From Natrinema mahii (GTDB lineage Archaea; Halobacteriota; Halobacteria; Halobacteriales; Natrialbaceae), in NCBI GenBank assembly GCA_000690595.2, contig JHUT02000009.1:1-64000 (forward strand): DNA of 64,000 bases, in the 5' to 3' direction. Every line of letters begins with the position of its first letter. The first letter of the stretch is position 1. This document shows, piece by piece, positions 35,649 to 45,144 of the stretch. The position numbers were made by a program, and so were the translations under genes. The notes below the pieces were generated by a model that saw only the letters and a program-made list of their open reading frames with translations, was not told where the DNA came from and did not search any database.

Positions 35649-36572
35649 ATGTCGGTCCGGAAATCGGCGACAACGTCGGTCCGTCGCATCGCGACGCTCG
35701 CGTCGACGACCGCCCGTCCGACGACCGAACGAGAACGCGAGCGCCGGCGGATCGCAGTCCTCTGTCTGCCCTTCTTCGCGCTCGCGATCGTCGCGGGGTT
35801 CGTCCCGCTGGCGATGCTCGTTCGGATCAGCCTCGCGGAGGACACGATCTGGATGGACGGCTGGTCGTTCGACGCGTGGGAGACGCTCGCGACGACCCCC
35901 GAGTACCGGCGGGTCGCCTGGAACACGCTGTGGTTCGTCGGGCTGGCGACGGGAGTCAGCGTCGCGCTCGGCGTCGCCGTCGCACACGCCCTCGAGAAGT
36001 ACGACCTGCCCGCGGAGCGGATCGTCGTCGCGGCGGTGTCGTTCCCCATCGCGCTGCCGGGGATCGTCGTCGCCTACCTCATCACGGTCCTGCTCGGCCG
36101 ACAGGGGCTGGTAACGAACGCGATCGCGGTCGCGACGGGCCAGGGGGCACACGGGCTCGCGAGCGCGACCGCGATCACCGGCCTCTTCCTCGGCTACGTC
36201 TACTCACTGCTGCCACGGGCGACGATGGTGCTTCGTGGCACCTACGCCGAGGTCAACGAACAGGCCGAGGAGGCGGCCCGTGCGCTGGGTGCCAGCCGTT
36301 GGGAGACGTTCTATCACGTGACGCTCCCCGAGATCAGGCCGGGCATCGCCGCCGCCGCGATCCTCACCTTCCGCTCCGGCCTCGCGATCTTCGGGACGGT
36401 ACTCATCCTCCAGAGCCACCAGGTGGTCACGCTGCAAATACACAACGAGATCAGCGTCGGCTCGTACGCCCCCGACGTGGCGGCCGCGATCGGGCTCGTC
36501 TACGTGGTCTTCATCGTCGCGTTCACGTTCGTCGGGCTGCGGTTCGTCGACGACGACGCGGTGGAGGTCTGA
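35649..36572 (+). CDS. ABC importer permease 1
   Basis: 307 residues with about six membrane helices. The EAA loop EEAARALGASRWETFYHVTLP with conserved Gly, followed by RPGI, docks to the ATPase. It starts six bases after the binding-protein stop and is followed one base later by the second permease. It is a binding-protein-dependent transport component of the same class as the CysTW/ThiP/PotB permeases. The N-terminal 30 residues are Arg/Thr-rich and cytoplasmic. Confidence 0.92.
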   Translation: MSVRKSATTSVRRIATLASTTARPTTERERERRRIAVLCLPFFALAIVAGFVPLAMLVRISLAEDTIWMDGWSFDAWETLATTPEYRRVAWNTLWFVGLATGVSVALGVAVAHALEKYDLPAERIVVAAVSFPIALPGIVVAYLITVLLGRQGLVTNAIAVATGQGAHGLASATAITGLFLGYVYSLLPRATMVLRGTYAEVNEQAEEAARALGASRWETFYHVTLPEIRPGIAAAAILTFRSGLAIFGTVLILQSHQVVTLQIHNEISVGSYAPDVAAAIGLVYVVFIVAFTFVGLRFVDDDAVEV

Positions 36573-36573
36573 G

Positions 36574-37524
36574 ATGACCGGGAACACGTCACCGCGAGCC
36601 GACGACGGCTCGACTGCGGCCGAGAACGCGGACGCCGCATTGACGACTCGTCCCGACGGCGGCTCGGTAACGGCGTCAGGGAACCGCCGGTGGTCGCGGT
36701 CCGGCAGGGCCTTCTCGACGCTGCTCGGTCGGCCGATCGTCGCCGGCGTCGTCGCCGTCGTGACCGCGTTCCTGACGGTTCCGGTACTCGTCGCGTTCGT
36801 CTCCTCGTTCGCGGAGAGCGGCAGCGGCGTCCTGCCCACGGGGTTCGTCACGTTCGATCACTGGCGGAAGGTACTCGGGTTCGGCGAATACGGCGTCCGA
36901 AAGAACGCGATTCCGGGGCTGACGTACAGCCTCCTGATCGCGACCGGGGGGATGGTGTTGAACGTAGTGATCGGCGTCCCGGTCGCGTACGCGCTCGCCC
37001 GATACGATTTCTACGCACGGGACTGGGTCAACACGTTCGCGATCTTGCCGCTCGTCCCGGGGCTGATCCTGGGAATCGCCTTCGTCCAGACCTACCCCCA
37101 GCACGGCCGATCCGCACTCGGACTGTTGGCCGGCTACTGTCTGCTCAAATCACCGTACATGGTGTTGACCGTCCAGAGTTCGTTCCAGTCGATGGACCTC
37201 GTTCGCCTCGAGGAGAGCGCCCGATCGCTCGGCGCTTCGTGGCCACGGACGTTCCTGACGGTCGTCGTCCCGCACGCGAAACGTGGAATCATCGCCGGCG
37301 CGATCATCACCTGGACGCTCGCGGCCGCGGAGTTCAACTTCACACACATGGTCGCCAGCGGCAGCCCCGACCCGTTCGCGATGTTTCTCTACGATAACAT
37401 CGCGAACAACGCCCTCTACCTCCAGTCGGCCGCGGCAGTGTCGGTGTACTTCCTGATCGTCGCCGGCGCGATCATCAGTCTGCAACTGCTCGGCAAACGG
37501 GGGTTCTCGACCGCACACCAATGA
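36574..37524 (+). CDS. ABC importer permease 2
   Basis: 316 residues. After a hydrophilic N-terminus of about 45 residues come six helices. The EAA loop reads ESARSLGASWPRTFLTVVVP followed by AKRGI. It pairs with permease 1 to form the channel. The gene ends with TGA at 37522-37524, leaving 79 bases to the ATPase gene, which has its own strong Shine-Dalgarno. Confidence 0.92.
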   Translation: MTGNTSPRADDGSTAAENADAALTTRPDGGSVTASGNRRWSRSGRAFSTLLGRPIVAGVVAVVTAFLTVPVLVAFVSSFAESGSGVLPTGFVTFDHWRKVLGFGEYGVRKNAIPGLTYSLLIATGGMVLNVVIGVPVAYALARYDFYARDWVNTFAILPLVPGLILGIAFVQTYPQHGRSALGLLAGYCLLKSPYMVLTVQSSFQSMDLVRLEESARSLGASWPRTFLTVVVPHAKRGIIAGAIITWTLAAAEFNFTHMVASGSPDPFAMFLYDNIANNALYLQSAAAVSVYFLIVAGAIISLQLLGKRGFSTAHQ

Positions 37525-37603
37525 GACACGCTACGAACGGAGTACGGCGTCGAATCGCTCGCACACCGATCGACCGGAGCGCGCTCGAGGGAGGTGACCA
37601 CCC

Positions 37604-38617
37604 GTGAGCGACGTCACCCTCGAGTCGCTCACCAAGGCCTACGGCGACGAGGTGGCCGTCGACGGGGTCGACCTGACGATCCGGGACGGCGAGATCCTCG
37701 GGGTCGTCGGCCCCTCGGGCTGCGGGAAGACCACCACGTTGCGGACCATCGCCGGCTTCGAAACGCCGACGCAGGGCCGGGTGCTGTTCGACGGGGTCGA
37801 CGTGACACACGTCCCGCCCGAAGAGCGCAACGTCGGCCTGGTCTTCCAGTCCTACGCCCTGTTCGACACCATGACCGTCCGCGAGAACGTCGCGTTCGGG
37901 CCCAAGATGCAGGGAGTCCCGAAAGCCGAGCGCCGCGAGCGTGCCGACGAACTGCTCGCCATGCTCGATATCGCCGAGTTGGCCGACCGCCGGCCGACGA
38001 CGCTGTCTGGCGGCCAACAGCAGCGGGTCGGCCTCGCGCGGGCGCTCGCGATCGAGCCCCACGTCCTCCTGCTCGACGAGCCGATGACGGGGTTGGACGC
38101 CGAACTCAAGACCCGGCTGCGCGACGAGATCGGCGACCTGCTGGCCGATCTCGAGGTGACCGCCCTCTACGTCACCCACGATCAGGAGGAGGCGATGGCG
38201 ATGTGCGATCGGATCGCGGTGCTTGCGGACGGTACGCTCGAGCAGGTGGGCCCGCCCGCGGAGATCTACCGCCGACCCGAAAACCCCTTCGTCGCGAACT
38301 TCGTCGGGAGTTCGACCCTGCTCGAGGGGGTCGCCGAGAACGGCCACGTCGATCTGGGCTTTACCGAACTGCCCGTGGCGGCCGAGACGGACGGCTCGGT
38401 GCGGGTCGCGGCCCGGCCCGCCGCCTTCGACCTCGGCGAGGGATCGCTCGAAGCCGACGTGACCGACGTGACGTATCTCGGGGACCGAACCCGACTCACG
38501 GCGACGCTGCCCGACGATACGACGGTGACGCTGCACGCCGACGGGATCGACGGCTACCGGGTCGGCGACTCGGTCCCGCTCTCGATCGACGAACAGCGGG
38601 TCCACGTCCTCGAGTAA
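37604..38617 (+). CDS. ABC importer ATP-binding protein (PotA/FbpC-like)
   Basis: 337 residues from a GTG preceded by GGAGGTGA, an unusually strong Shine-Dalgarno for this window, which fixes the start. Walker A GPSGCGKTT is at 36-44, with the Q-loop in LVFQSYALFD, signature LSGGQQQRVGLARAL, Walker B LLLDEPMTGLD and the H-loop VTHDQEEAM. The C-terminal 100 residues form a TOBE-type beta domain (EGVAENGHVDLGFTELPVAA). It powers the preceding two permeases. Confidence 0.94.
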   Translation: MSDVTLESLTKAYGDEVAVDGVDLTIRDGEILGVVGPSGCGKTTTLRTIAGFETPTQGRVLFDGVDVTHVPPEERNVGLVFQSYALFDTMTVRENVAFGPKMQGVPKAERRERADELLAMLDIAELADRRPTTLSGGQQQRVGLARALAIEPHVLLLDEPMTGLDAELKTRLRDEIGDLLADLEVTALYVTHDQEEAMAMCDRIAVLADGTLEQVGPPAEIYRRPENPFVANFVGSSTLLEGVAENGHVDLGFTELPVAAETDGSVRVAARPAAFDLGEGSLEADVTDVTYLGDRTRLTATLPDDTTVTLHADGIDGYRVGDSVPLSIDEQRVHVLE

Positions 38618-38653
38618 GCGAGTTCCCACGGTTCGCCCGAGCGGACCCCGCGG

Positions 38654-38673
38654 AAAACTGTAAACAGTTATCC
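38654..38673 (+). promoter_or_regulatory. atpD promoter with inverted repeat
   Basis: AACTGTAAACAGTT (38656-38669) is an inverted repeat with a two-base centre. It overlaps TTAT at 38668-38671, about 30 bases before the atpD ATG. It suggests that atpD is transcribed by itself here, possibly regulated. Confidence 0.5.
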
Positions 38674-38699
38674 GACTGGGGGCGTTACCCCTCGACAAG

Positions 38700-39413
38700 A
38701 TGGCCAACGACGTCAAGCCCACCCGCAAGAACTTGATGGCGATCGAGGATCGCATCGAGCTCTCCGAGCGGGGTCACGGCACGCTCGAGAAGAAACGCGA
38801 CGGGCTGATCATGGAGTTCATGGACATCCTGGACAAGGCCCAGGACGTCCGCGGCGACCTCGCACAGGACTACGAGGACGCCCAGAAGAAGATCAACATG
38901 GCCCGGGCGATGGAAGGCGACGTCGCGGTCCGCGGTGCCGCGGCGGCGCTGCAGGAACACCCCGAGATCACCACCGAGTCGAAGAACATCATGGGCGTCG
39001 TCGTGCCCCAGATCGAGTCCTCGAAGGTCACCAAGAGCCTCGATCAGCGCGGCTACGGGATCATGGGCACCTCCGCCCGCATCGACGAGGCCGCCGAGGC
39101 CTACGAGGACCTCTTAGAGAGCATCATCCTCGCCGCCGAGGTCGAGACGGCGATGAAGAAGATGCTCCGCGAGATCGAGACCACCAAGCGCCGCGTCAAC
39201 GCTCTCGAGTTCAAGCTCCTGCCCGAACTCTACGAGAACCAGGAGTACATCGAGCAGAAACTCGAGGAACAGGAACGCGAGGAGACGTTCCGCCTGAAGA
39301 AGATCAAGGAGAAGAAGGAAGCCGAAGAGGCCGAAGAGCGCGAAGCCGAAGCGGCCGCCGAAGCCGAGGCCGAAGCGGACGACGAACTCGAGCAGGCGAC
39401 CGCGGACGACTGA
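38700..39413 (+). CDS. atpD: A-type ATP synthase subunit D
   Basis: 237 residues. Two long helices form the central-stalk rotor shaft: [20 protein letters not shown] at the start and [19 protein letters not shown] near 165-185, with a short globular insert between. The last 30 residues are Glu/Ala-rich ([18 protein letters not shown]), a tail longer than in most D subunits. It completes the A1 head, but it is placed 6.1 kb downstream of atpB behind five unrelated genes and has its own promoter-like sequence. Confidence 0.95.
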   Translation: MANDVKPTRKNLMAIEDRIELSERGHGTLEKKRDGLIMEFMDILDKAQDVRGDLAQDYEDAQKKINMARAMEGDVAVRGAAAALQEHPEITTESKNIMGVVVPQIESSKVTKSLDQRGYGIMGTSARIDEAAEAYEDLLESIILAAEVETAMKKMLREIETTKRRVNALEFKLLPELYENQEYIEQKLEEQEREETFRLKKIKEKKEAEEAEEREAEAAAEAEAEADDELEQATADD

Positions 39414-39456
39414 CTCCGCCGGGCCGTCGCGTTTGCAGCCCTCTCTTCGCTGACCG

Positions 39457-39858
39457 ATGGATTGTCCCGAGTGTGACTCGCCGACGCTTTCGATGGCCGT
39501 CCCCGCCGAGCATCGCGACCACGTCCCCGCAGAAAGCGGAGCCATCGCCGTCTGTCCACGCTGTCTGACTCTCGAGCCGATCGGCGACGCCGGGGCCGCG
39601 GGCAACGACACCGACTTTTCGCGAATCAGCGACGCGTTCCCGACCGATCCCGAAAGCGCCGTCCCGCTGGCGCTGGCGATCGGGCTGTGTTCCTCGCTCG
39701 CGACGAACCGTCCCGCGATCGAGGGGCTCCTCGAGTCGGTCGAACGAGCCGGGACGGACCCGCTGCTCGTCCTCGATCGCCTCGTCGCGGACCCGTCGGT
39801 CGAGCCCGCGGTCGATCTCGAGCGGCGACGCCACCAGCTCGAGGATCTGCTGTACTGA
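39457..39858 (+). CDS. DUF6276 family zinc-ribbon protein
   Basis: 133 residues. Two CxxC knuckles, CPEC (3-6) and CPRC (about 33-36), form a zinc ribbon at the N-terminus. A helical domain follows (VPLALAIGLCSSLATNRPAIE and a C-terminal RRRHQLEDLLY). I recognise the haloarchaeal DUF6276 pattern from memory. The function is unknown. It follows atpD by 43 bases on the same strand and may be cotranscribed. Confidence 0.8.
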   Translation: MDCPECDSPTLSMAVPAEHRDHVPAESGAIAVCPRCLTLEPIGDAGAAGNDTDFSRISDAFPTDPESAVPLALAIGLCSSLATNRPAIEGLLESVERAGTDPLLVLDRLVADPSVEPAVDLERRRHQLEDLLY

Positions 39859-39892
39859 CGGCGGCGAAAACGGGAGTGTGCGGGTCGACCGA

Positions 39893-40291
39893 TTACTTAC
39901 CGGTCGGCGTAACGTTGTTGCTGACGGCCTGTTTGACCTGCAAGGCGGCGCTCGCGGCCAGCCCGCGGGCGACCTCGTCGCGTTCGTCGGCGGTGATGGC
40001 CTCCTCGGCGGCCGCCGCGTCCTCTAAGTCGGGCGTGAAGCCGGCGGAGACGGCGTGGCCGACCGGCGGGCGGACGGCGACGGTGACCTGCGGGCCGCTC
40101 ATCCCGCTCGAGATGTCCGAGTCGACGACGTATTCGTTGGGGAGAAACTCCCGCGTGCGGGCGGCGATCCGCGAGACGTCGCGGTGGAGGAGCCGCTTTT
40201 GCGCGTTCGAGAGATCCGGAACGTCCGCCGCGGCTCGTTGCCCAGCCCCAGTCTCGCCCGGTAGCCCTGCGTACGGCGTGTTTCCGTTCAT
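39893..40291 (-). CDS. DUF5811 family protein
   Basis: 132 residues starting MNGNTPYAGLPGETGAGQR, a strongly conserved haloarchaeal start. The rest is soluble, with PDLSNAQKRLLHRDVSRIA and a VAVRPPVGHAVSAGF strand region, ending in VSNNVTPTGK. It matches DUF5811 from memory; no enzymatic motif is visible and the function is unknown. It is convergent with the DUF6276 gene. Confidence 0.8.
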   Translation of the reverse strand: MNGNTPYAGLPGETGAGQRAAADVPDLSNAQKRLLHRDVSRIAARTREFLPNEYVVDSDISSGMSGPQVTVAVRPPVGHAVSAGFTPDLEDAAAAEEAITADERDEVARGLAASAALQVKQAVSNNVTPTGK

Positions 40292-40425
40292 GAGAAGTGT
40301 GTGCCAGTAGCAACGAGCCGACCGGTCAAAAGGGTTCGCTTTGGGACAATCTCGAGCGGGTTGGCGTCACTGGATCCGGGAACTCGCCACGCGAGTGTGC
40401 CGGAGCCGACTGACAGTCGTCCGTC

Positions 40426-40905
40426 CTAAAGGATCGGCTCACTGTCGCCGTAGACCGCGAGAACGACCGCCGTCGTGTGCTGGCCCGAGTCGGCCTGGCA
40501 GCTCTCGACGGCGACCCGCGGCTCGGTGAACTGCCAGTCGCGAAGCTCCTGGCCCGCGGCCAGTCCTTCGCGGACCCGGCGTTCGACGTCCTCGCGGTCC
40601 GTTTCGCCGGCGGTCTCGTAGAACAGTCCCGGACCGGTATCGGCGGACTGGGACCACGCGAGCGCCGCACTCACGCGGCCGGGGCCGGCGGTCGTGGCTC
40701 GAGCCTCGACGACGGTCAGGCGTTCGCCGGCGGGACCGAGGTCGGGCGCGGTGCCGACGGCCTCGACCGCGGCACCGGCCGGGATCACCGAGGAGACCGA
40801 GACGAGGTTGTAGTTCTCGACGCCGGCCTCGGCCAGCGCCGCGTCGTAGGAGGCCATCGCCGTGGGCGCCGACGCGGCTCCCCAGACGACTCGGATCGTA
40901 CTCAT
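40426..40905 (-). CDS. pdaD: Pyruvoyl-dependent arginine decarboxylase
   Basis: 159 residues from ATG 40905. The self-cleavage site is in NLVSVSSVIPAG: cleavage between Ser38 and Ser39 turns Ser39 into the pyruvoyl cofactor and leaves a small beta and a larger alpha chain. TIRVVWGAAS at the start and GLAAGQELRDWQ in the C-terminal half are family-typical. It makes agmatine from arginine, needed in archaea for polyamines and for agmatidine in tRNA-Ile. The length is about that of the Methanocaldococcus enzyme (165). It stands alone between DUF5811 and the PAN gene. Confidence 0.93.
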   Translation of the reverse strand: MSTIRVVWGAASAPTAMASYDAALAEAGVENYNLVSVSSVIPAGAAVEAVGTAPDLGPAGERLTVVEARATTAGPGRVSAALAWSQSADTGPGLFYETAGETDREDVERRVREGLAAGQELRDWQFTEPRVAVESCQADSGQHTTAVVLAVYGDSEPIL

Positions 40906-41074
40906 ACCCGAACTTGGAGACGGGCGGCGTAAGGGCTTGCGATCCGGACCCAAAAACGAGGACGGAGGCGAACGGAACAACGTGGAAAACGCAGGTGGTT
41001 GTCAACCAGTGACGCCTGTCCCATCACAAACGTCGGCGAGGGAGCGGTTCGAAGAACCCGACCGATGCCGTTCA

Positions 41075-41173
41075 CCGAGCGCGGCTCCGCCGCGCTCGGG
41101 CCGACGAGCGACCATCGGGAGCGAGGAGTGCTTTTAATCGAATTTTTGCCGAGGGCGCGGCTCCGCCGCGCCC
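41075..41173. repeat. Two similar GC hairpins sharing a GCGGCTCCGCCGC core
   Basis: Hairpin 1: CCGAGCGCGG (41075-41084), loop CTCCG, CCGCGCTCGG (41090-41099). Hairpin 2: GGGCGCGG (41153-41160), the same loop CTCCG, CCGCGCCC (41166-41173). Between them is a T-rich stretch (CTTTTAATCGAATTTTTGCC). They lie in the 287-base gap downstream of both PAN and upstream of pdaD (both minus strand). They may be transcript-end structures or a dispersed element. No gene is visible in the gap. Confidence 0.65.
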
Positions 41174-41192
41174 GCAGCGCAAAACTTCGCGC

Positions 41193-42425
41193 TTATTGGT
41201 AGAAGTAGCCGGCCGAGGAGACGACGTCGCTCGAGTCGTCTTCCTCGATCTTCTCTAAGGCCTCGACGAAGTCCTGGTGAGAGACCTCGTCGCGGTCGTT
41301 GCGGATGGCGAACATGCCGGCCTCGGTGGCGAGGCTCTCGATTTCGGCCCCGGAGTAGCCGTCGGTGTCGGCCGCCAGCGCGGCGAAGTCGACGCTGTCG
41401 GCGATGTTCATGTTCCGCGTGTGGATCTCGAGGATCTGTTCGCGGCCCTCGGCGTCGGGTTCGGGGACTTCGATCAGGCGGTCGAACCGGCCGGGCCGGA
41501 GGATGGCGCGGTCGAGCATGTCGAAGCGGTTGGTCGCGGCGATGATGCGGACCTCGCCGCGGGCCTCGAAGCCGTCCATCTCGCTGAGGAGTTGCATCAT
41601 CGTCCGCTGGACCTCGGCGTCGCCGGAGGTCTTCGACTCCGTGCGACGCGTGGCGATGGCGTCGATCTCGTCGATGAAGATGATGGCGGGCTGGCGCTCG
41701 CGGGCCATCTCGAAGAGGTCGCGGACGAGCCGCGATCCCTCGCCGATGAACTTCCGGACGAGTTCCGAGCCGGCCATCTTGATGAAGGTGGCGTCGGTCT
41801 CGTTGGCGACGGCCTTCGCGAGCATCGTCTTGCCCGTCCCCGGCGGCCCGTACAGTAGCACGCCGCTTGGCGGATCGATGCCGACCTCGTCGAAGAGTTC
41901 GGGCTCGGCCAGGGGCTGCTCGACGGCTTCCCGGACCTCTCGGACCTGTTCGTCGATGCCGCCGATGTCGGTGTAGGCGACCGTCGGCTTCTCGGTGATC
42001 TCCATCGACTGGGCACGGGCGTCGGTCTCGGCGTCGAGGATCGACTGAATCGCGAAGGAATCGTTGACCGCGACGCGGTCGCCGGGCTCGAGGTCGTCGA
42101 CGAGTCGGGAAGAGACCTCGGTCAGCACTTCCTGGTTGTTGCCGTGTTGTTTGACGATGACTTCCTCGTCGTCGAGGACGTCCTCGACGGTGGCGATATA
42201 CAGCGAGGAGCTTTTCAGCGTCTCGTTTTCGCGTTCGACGCGGTCGACTTTCTCCCGCAGGCGCTCGCGGCGGTCCTCGGCGTCGTCGAGCTGGTCCGAC
42301 AGCTGCTCGTTGACGTCGACGAGGTCCTCGTAGTGTCCCCGAAGCGCCTCGAGCCGTTCGTCGTCAGGGAGATCCGAGTCGATATCGCGGTGAGGTCGGT
42401 CGGGAATAGACGGGCTTCGAGACAT
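41193..42425 (-). CDS. pan: Proteasome-activating nucleotidase PAN
   Basis: 410 residues from ATG 42425. The coiled coil is at about 26-71 and the OB domain at about 75-130. The AAA+ module has Walker A GPPGTGKT (193-200), Walker B IIFIDEID near 253, and sensor and Arg-finger segments AATNRFDMLDRAILRPGRFD. The C-terminus ends F-Y-Q, an HbYX motif that opens the 20S proteasome gate. It unfolds substrates for the proteasome, including sampylated proteins in haloarchaea. A TATA-like CATTTACCG is about 27 bases before the ATG. The upstream frame extension is not part of the protein. Confidence 0.96.
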   Translation of the reverse strand: MSRSPSIPDRPHRDIDSDLPDDERLEALRGHYEDLVDVNEQLSDQLDDAEDRRERLREKVDRVERENETLKSSSLYIATVEDVLDDEEVIVKQHGNNQEVLTEVSSRLVDDLEPGDRVAVNDSFAIQSILDAETDARAQSMEITEKPTVAYTDIGGIDEQVREVREAVEQPLAEPELFDEVGIDPPSGVLLYGPPGTGKTMLAKAVANETDATFIKMAGSELVRKFIGEGSRLVRDLFEMARERQPAIIFIDEIDAIATRRTESKTSGDAEVQRTMMQLLSEMDGFEARGEVRIIAATNRFDMLDRAILRPGRFDRLIEVPEPDAEGREQILEIHTRNMNIADSVDFAALAADTDGYSGAEIESLATEAGMFAIRNDRDEVSHQDFVEALEKIEEDDSSDVVSSAGYFYQ

Positions 42426-42640
42426 CCTGATGTACGCCGATAGGATTTCGACGGTAAATGTGCCTTTGGGTCCCGGAGGGTTTTCTGACGCGATTGGGAA
42501 ACAGAACCCGCAGTTTGACGGTTTCGGCCCGAACGGCACGTCCGGCGCGAAACGCGGTGACGGCGCAGACGGGCTGCTGTCAGTTCCGGAGCGACCGCGA
42601 CCGTCGCGGTCGCACCGGGAAATCGGTGCGACAGACCGTG

Positions 42641-44434
42641 TCAGTCGAGCAGCGATTCGAACTCCGCGAGGCGCTGGCCGTAGGTCTCGAGGGCGCGATC
42701 GATCGGGTCCGAGGAACTCATATCGACGCCGGCGATCCGCAGGAGATCGAGGGGATACTCCCGGGAGCCGCGACGGAGGAATTCGAGGTAGTCCGCGGCG
42801 GCGGGCTGGCCGCGCTCTAAGACGTCGTCGACGATCGCCAGCGCCGCGGAGATGCCGGTCGCGTACTGGTAGACGTAAAAGGCCCGATAGAAGTGGGGGA
42901 TGCGCATCCACTCGCGGGCGATGCGGTCGTCGATCGCGGCCGGTTCGTAGTAGTCCGCCTTGAGCCCGCGGTAGAGGTCGTCCAGTCGGTCCGCGGTCAG
43001 GGGCTCGCCCGCCTCCTCGAGGCGGTGGGTCTCGTGTTCGAACTCGGCGAAGAGGGTCTGGCGGTACAGCGTCGAGCGCACCCGCTCTAGGAACTCGTTC
43101 AGAACGTGCTTGCGGAACTCGGGGTCGTCGACGGTCTCGAGGAGATGGGTGGTCAGCAGGGCCTCGTTGACCGTACTGGCGACCTCGGCCACGAAGATCT
43201 CGTAGCTCGAGTAGATGTAGGGCTGTTCGTCCTTCGTGAGTTCCGAGTGCATCGAGTGGCCGAGTTCGTGGGCCAGCGTGTACATCGAGGCGATGTCCTG
43301 CTGGTAGTTCAGGAGGATGAACGGCTGGGTGTCGTAGGTGCCGCCGGAGTAGGCACCCGACTGTTTGCCCTCGTTCTCGTAGACGTCGATCCACTGGGAG
43401 TCGAGTCCGTCGGCGACGCGGGACTGGTACTCCTCACCGAGGGGGGCGAGCGCGTCGACGACGTACTCGGTGGCCTGGTCGTACTCGAGGTCGGGGCCCT
43501 CGTCGCCGGTCAGCGGCATGTAGAGGTCCCACATCTGCAGGTCGTCGACGCCGAGCGCCCGTTCTTTGAGTTCGGCGTGTCGGTGGAGCTTGTCGAGGTT
43601 GTCGTGGACGGTATCGACGAGCGTGTCGTAGACATCGACGGGGACGTTCGGCCCGTCGAGGGCGGCCTCGCGGGCGGTGTCGTAGTTGCGCGCTCGAGCG
43701 GTCTTGACGTCGGCCTTGACGCTGTTCTTGTAGCTGGCCGCGACCGTGTTCCGGACCGACTCCCACTCGTCGAAGTAGCCCTCGTAGACCCGTTTGCGGA
43801 AGTCGCGGTCGGGGCGTTTGAGGAGGTTGGTGAAGTTGCTCTGGGTGATCTCGACGGCCTCGCCCTCGGGATCCTCGACGGTCGGGAAGGCCATGTCCGC
43901 GTTCGAGAGCATGTTGTAGACCTCGCCCGTCGCACCGGTGACCTCGCTCAGGTCGGCCAACAGCGCCTCGACTTCGGCCGAGCGCGTGTGGGGTTTCATC
44001 CGGAGGACGTCGTCGACGTAGTGGTCGTAGGTCTCGAGATCCGGTTCGTCGTCGACCAGCTCGTCGAACGCCTCGCGGGTCAGTTCCTGGAGTTCGGGCT
44101 CGATAAAGGAGGCCGCCGATTGGGCGTCGGCCGCCAGCGACTGGGCGCGGGCGGTCAGGGCCTGATACTGCTGGTTCGTCGTGTCCTCGTCGCGGCGCAT
44201 CCGGGCGTAGGCCGAGACGGTCGACACCTCGCGCATGATCTCGTCGCGTAGCTCGAGGGTCTCGAGGAGGGTCTCGGCGTCGTCGGTGACGGTTCCCTCG
44301 TAGGCCTCGAGGTCGTCGACGCGCTCGGCGACGGCCTCGTAGGCCGCCTCCCAGTCGTCGTCGGTCGCGTAGATGCTCTCGAGGTCCCACGTATACTGCT
44401 CGTCGACCTCGGAGCGTTCGGGTACGGAACTCAT
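42641..44434 (-). CDS. pepF: Oligoendopeptidase F (M3B metallopeptidase)
   Basis: 597 residues (ATG 44434; a GTG two codons earlier is possible). The zinc motif HELGH is H389-E390-x-x-H393, with the third ligand Glu in the following SSYEIFVAEVASTVNE stretch. The N-terminal half is helical (PepF N-domain). It is a cytoplasmic peptidase that trims oligopeptides of about 7-17 residues. Its place just upstream of PAN on the same strand fits proteasome-product breakdown, though the 215-base gap suggests separate transcription. Confidence 0.95.
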   Translation of the reverse strand: MSSVPERSEVDEQYTWDLESIYATDDDWEAAYEAVAERVDDLEAYEGTVTDDAETLLETLELRDEIMREVSTVSAYARMRRDEDTTNQQYQALTARAQSLAADAQSAASFIEPELQELTREAFDELVDDEPDLETYDHYVDDVLRMKPHTRSAEVEALLADLSEVTGATGEVYNMLSNADMAFPTVEDPEGEAVEITQSNFTNLLKRPDRDFRKRVYEGYFDEWESVRNTVAASYKNSVKADVKTARARNYDTAREAALDGPNVPVDVYDTLVDTVHDNLDKLHRHAELKERALGVDDLQMWDLYMPLTGDEGPDLEYDQATEYVVDALAPLGEEYQSRVADGLDSQWIDVYENEGKQSGAYSGGTYDTQPFILLNYQQDIASMYTLAHELGHSMHSELTKDEQPYIYSSYEIFVAEVASTVNEALLTTHLLETVDDPEFRKHVLNEFLERVRSTLYRQTLFAEFEHETHRLEEAGEPLTADRLDDLYRGLKADYYEPAAIDDRIAREWMRIPHFYRAFYVYQYATGISAALAIVDDVLERGQPAAADYLEFLRRGSREYPLDLLRIAGVDMSSSDPIDRALETYGQRLAEFESLLD

Positions 44435-44589
44435 AGCCACGCGTTCGAAGCGGTGGCGGTAAAGCGTGTCGGACCCTTTCAGGGGGCGGGAGCCGGGTCC
44501 CCACCGATCCGGCCCGCTGAGTGCTCGCGACGGGGACCGGCGGCCGGAAGAACGAACGGCTTTTCACTCCGATTTCCCGAATCGCCAGT

Positions 44590-45144
44590 ATGCACCGGCT
44601 CCTCGAGTCGTTAGACGACGCACCGATCATCGACAAGGACGGGTACGAGTATCTCGTCCATCCGATCAGCAACGGGGTTCCACAGCTCGATCCCGCCCTG
44701 TTGCGGGAGGTCGTCGTCGAGGTGATGCGGACCGCGGACCTCGAGGTGGACAAGATCGTCGCGCCGGAGGCGATGGGCATCCACCTCGCGACCGCGCTCT
44801 CCCTGCAAGCCGACGTTCCCCTCGTCGTCATTCGAAAGCGGGCCTACGGGCTCGAGGGCGAGGTATCGCTCCACCAGGAGACGGGCTACTCGGAGTCGGA
44901 GATGTACATCAACGACGTCGAACCGGGGGACCGGGTCGTGATCGTCGACGACATGCTCTCGACCGGCGGTACGCTGGCCGCGATCTGTGACGCGCTCGAC
45001 GGCATCGGCGCCGAGATCGCCGACATCGTCGTCGTGTTGCGCAAGGTCGGCGAATCGGCGCTCGACGACACGGCCTACGAGGCGACGAGTCTCGTCGATA
45101 TCACGGTCGAGGACGGCGAGGTGACCGTCCACTCGACGAGTTGA
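44590..45144 (+). CDS. hpt: Hypoxanthine/guanine phosphoribosyltransferase
   Basis: 184 residues from ATG 44590. The PRPP-binding loop [13 protein letters not shown] is at 116-128, with an archaeal HGPRT/APRT-like flexible region ([15 protein letters not shown]) before it. It recycles purine bases to nucleotides. It is followed 186 bases later by a nucleobase permease on the same strand, so the two form a purine salvage pair. The base preference (hypoxanthine/guanine or adenine) is not fixed by sequence alone. Confidence 0.9.
   Translation: MHRLLESLDDAPIIDKDGYEYLVHPISNGVPQLDPALLREVVVEVMRTADLEVDKIVAPEAMGIHLATALSLQADVPLVVIRKRAYGLEGEVSLHQETGYSESEMYINDVEPGDRVVIVDDMLSTGGTLAAICDALDGIGAEIADIVVVLRKVGESALDDTAYEATSLVDITVEDGEVTVHSTS

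Noticed and set aside
2836-42425. A functional sampylation-proteasome cluster (ubaA with pan)
   Set aside because: The two genes are about 38 kb apart with no SAMP or proteasome subunit genes nearby. Their presence in one window is not a meaningful cluster.
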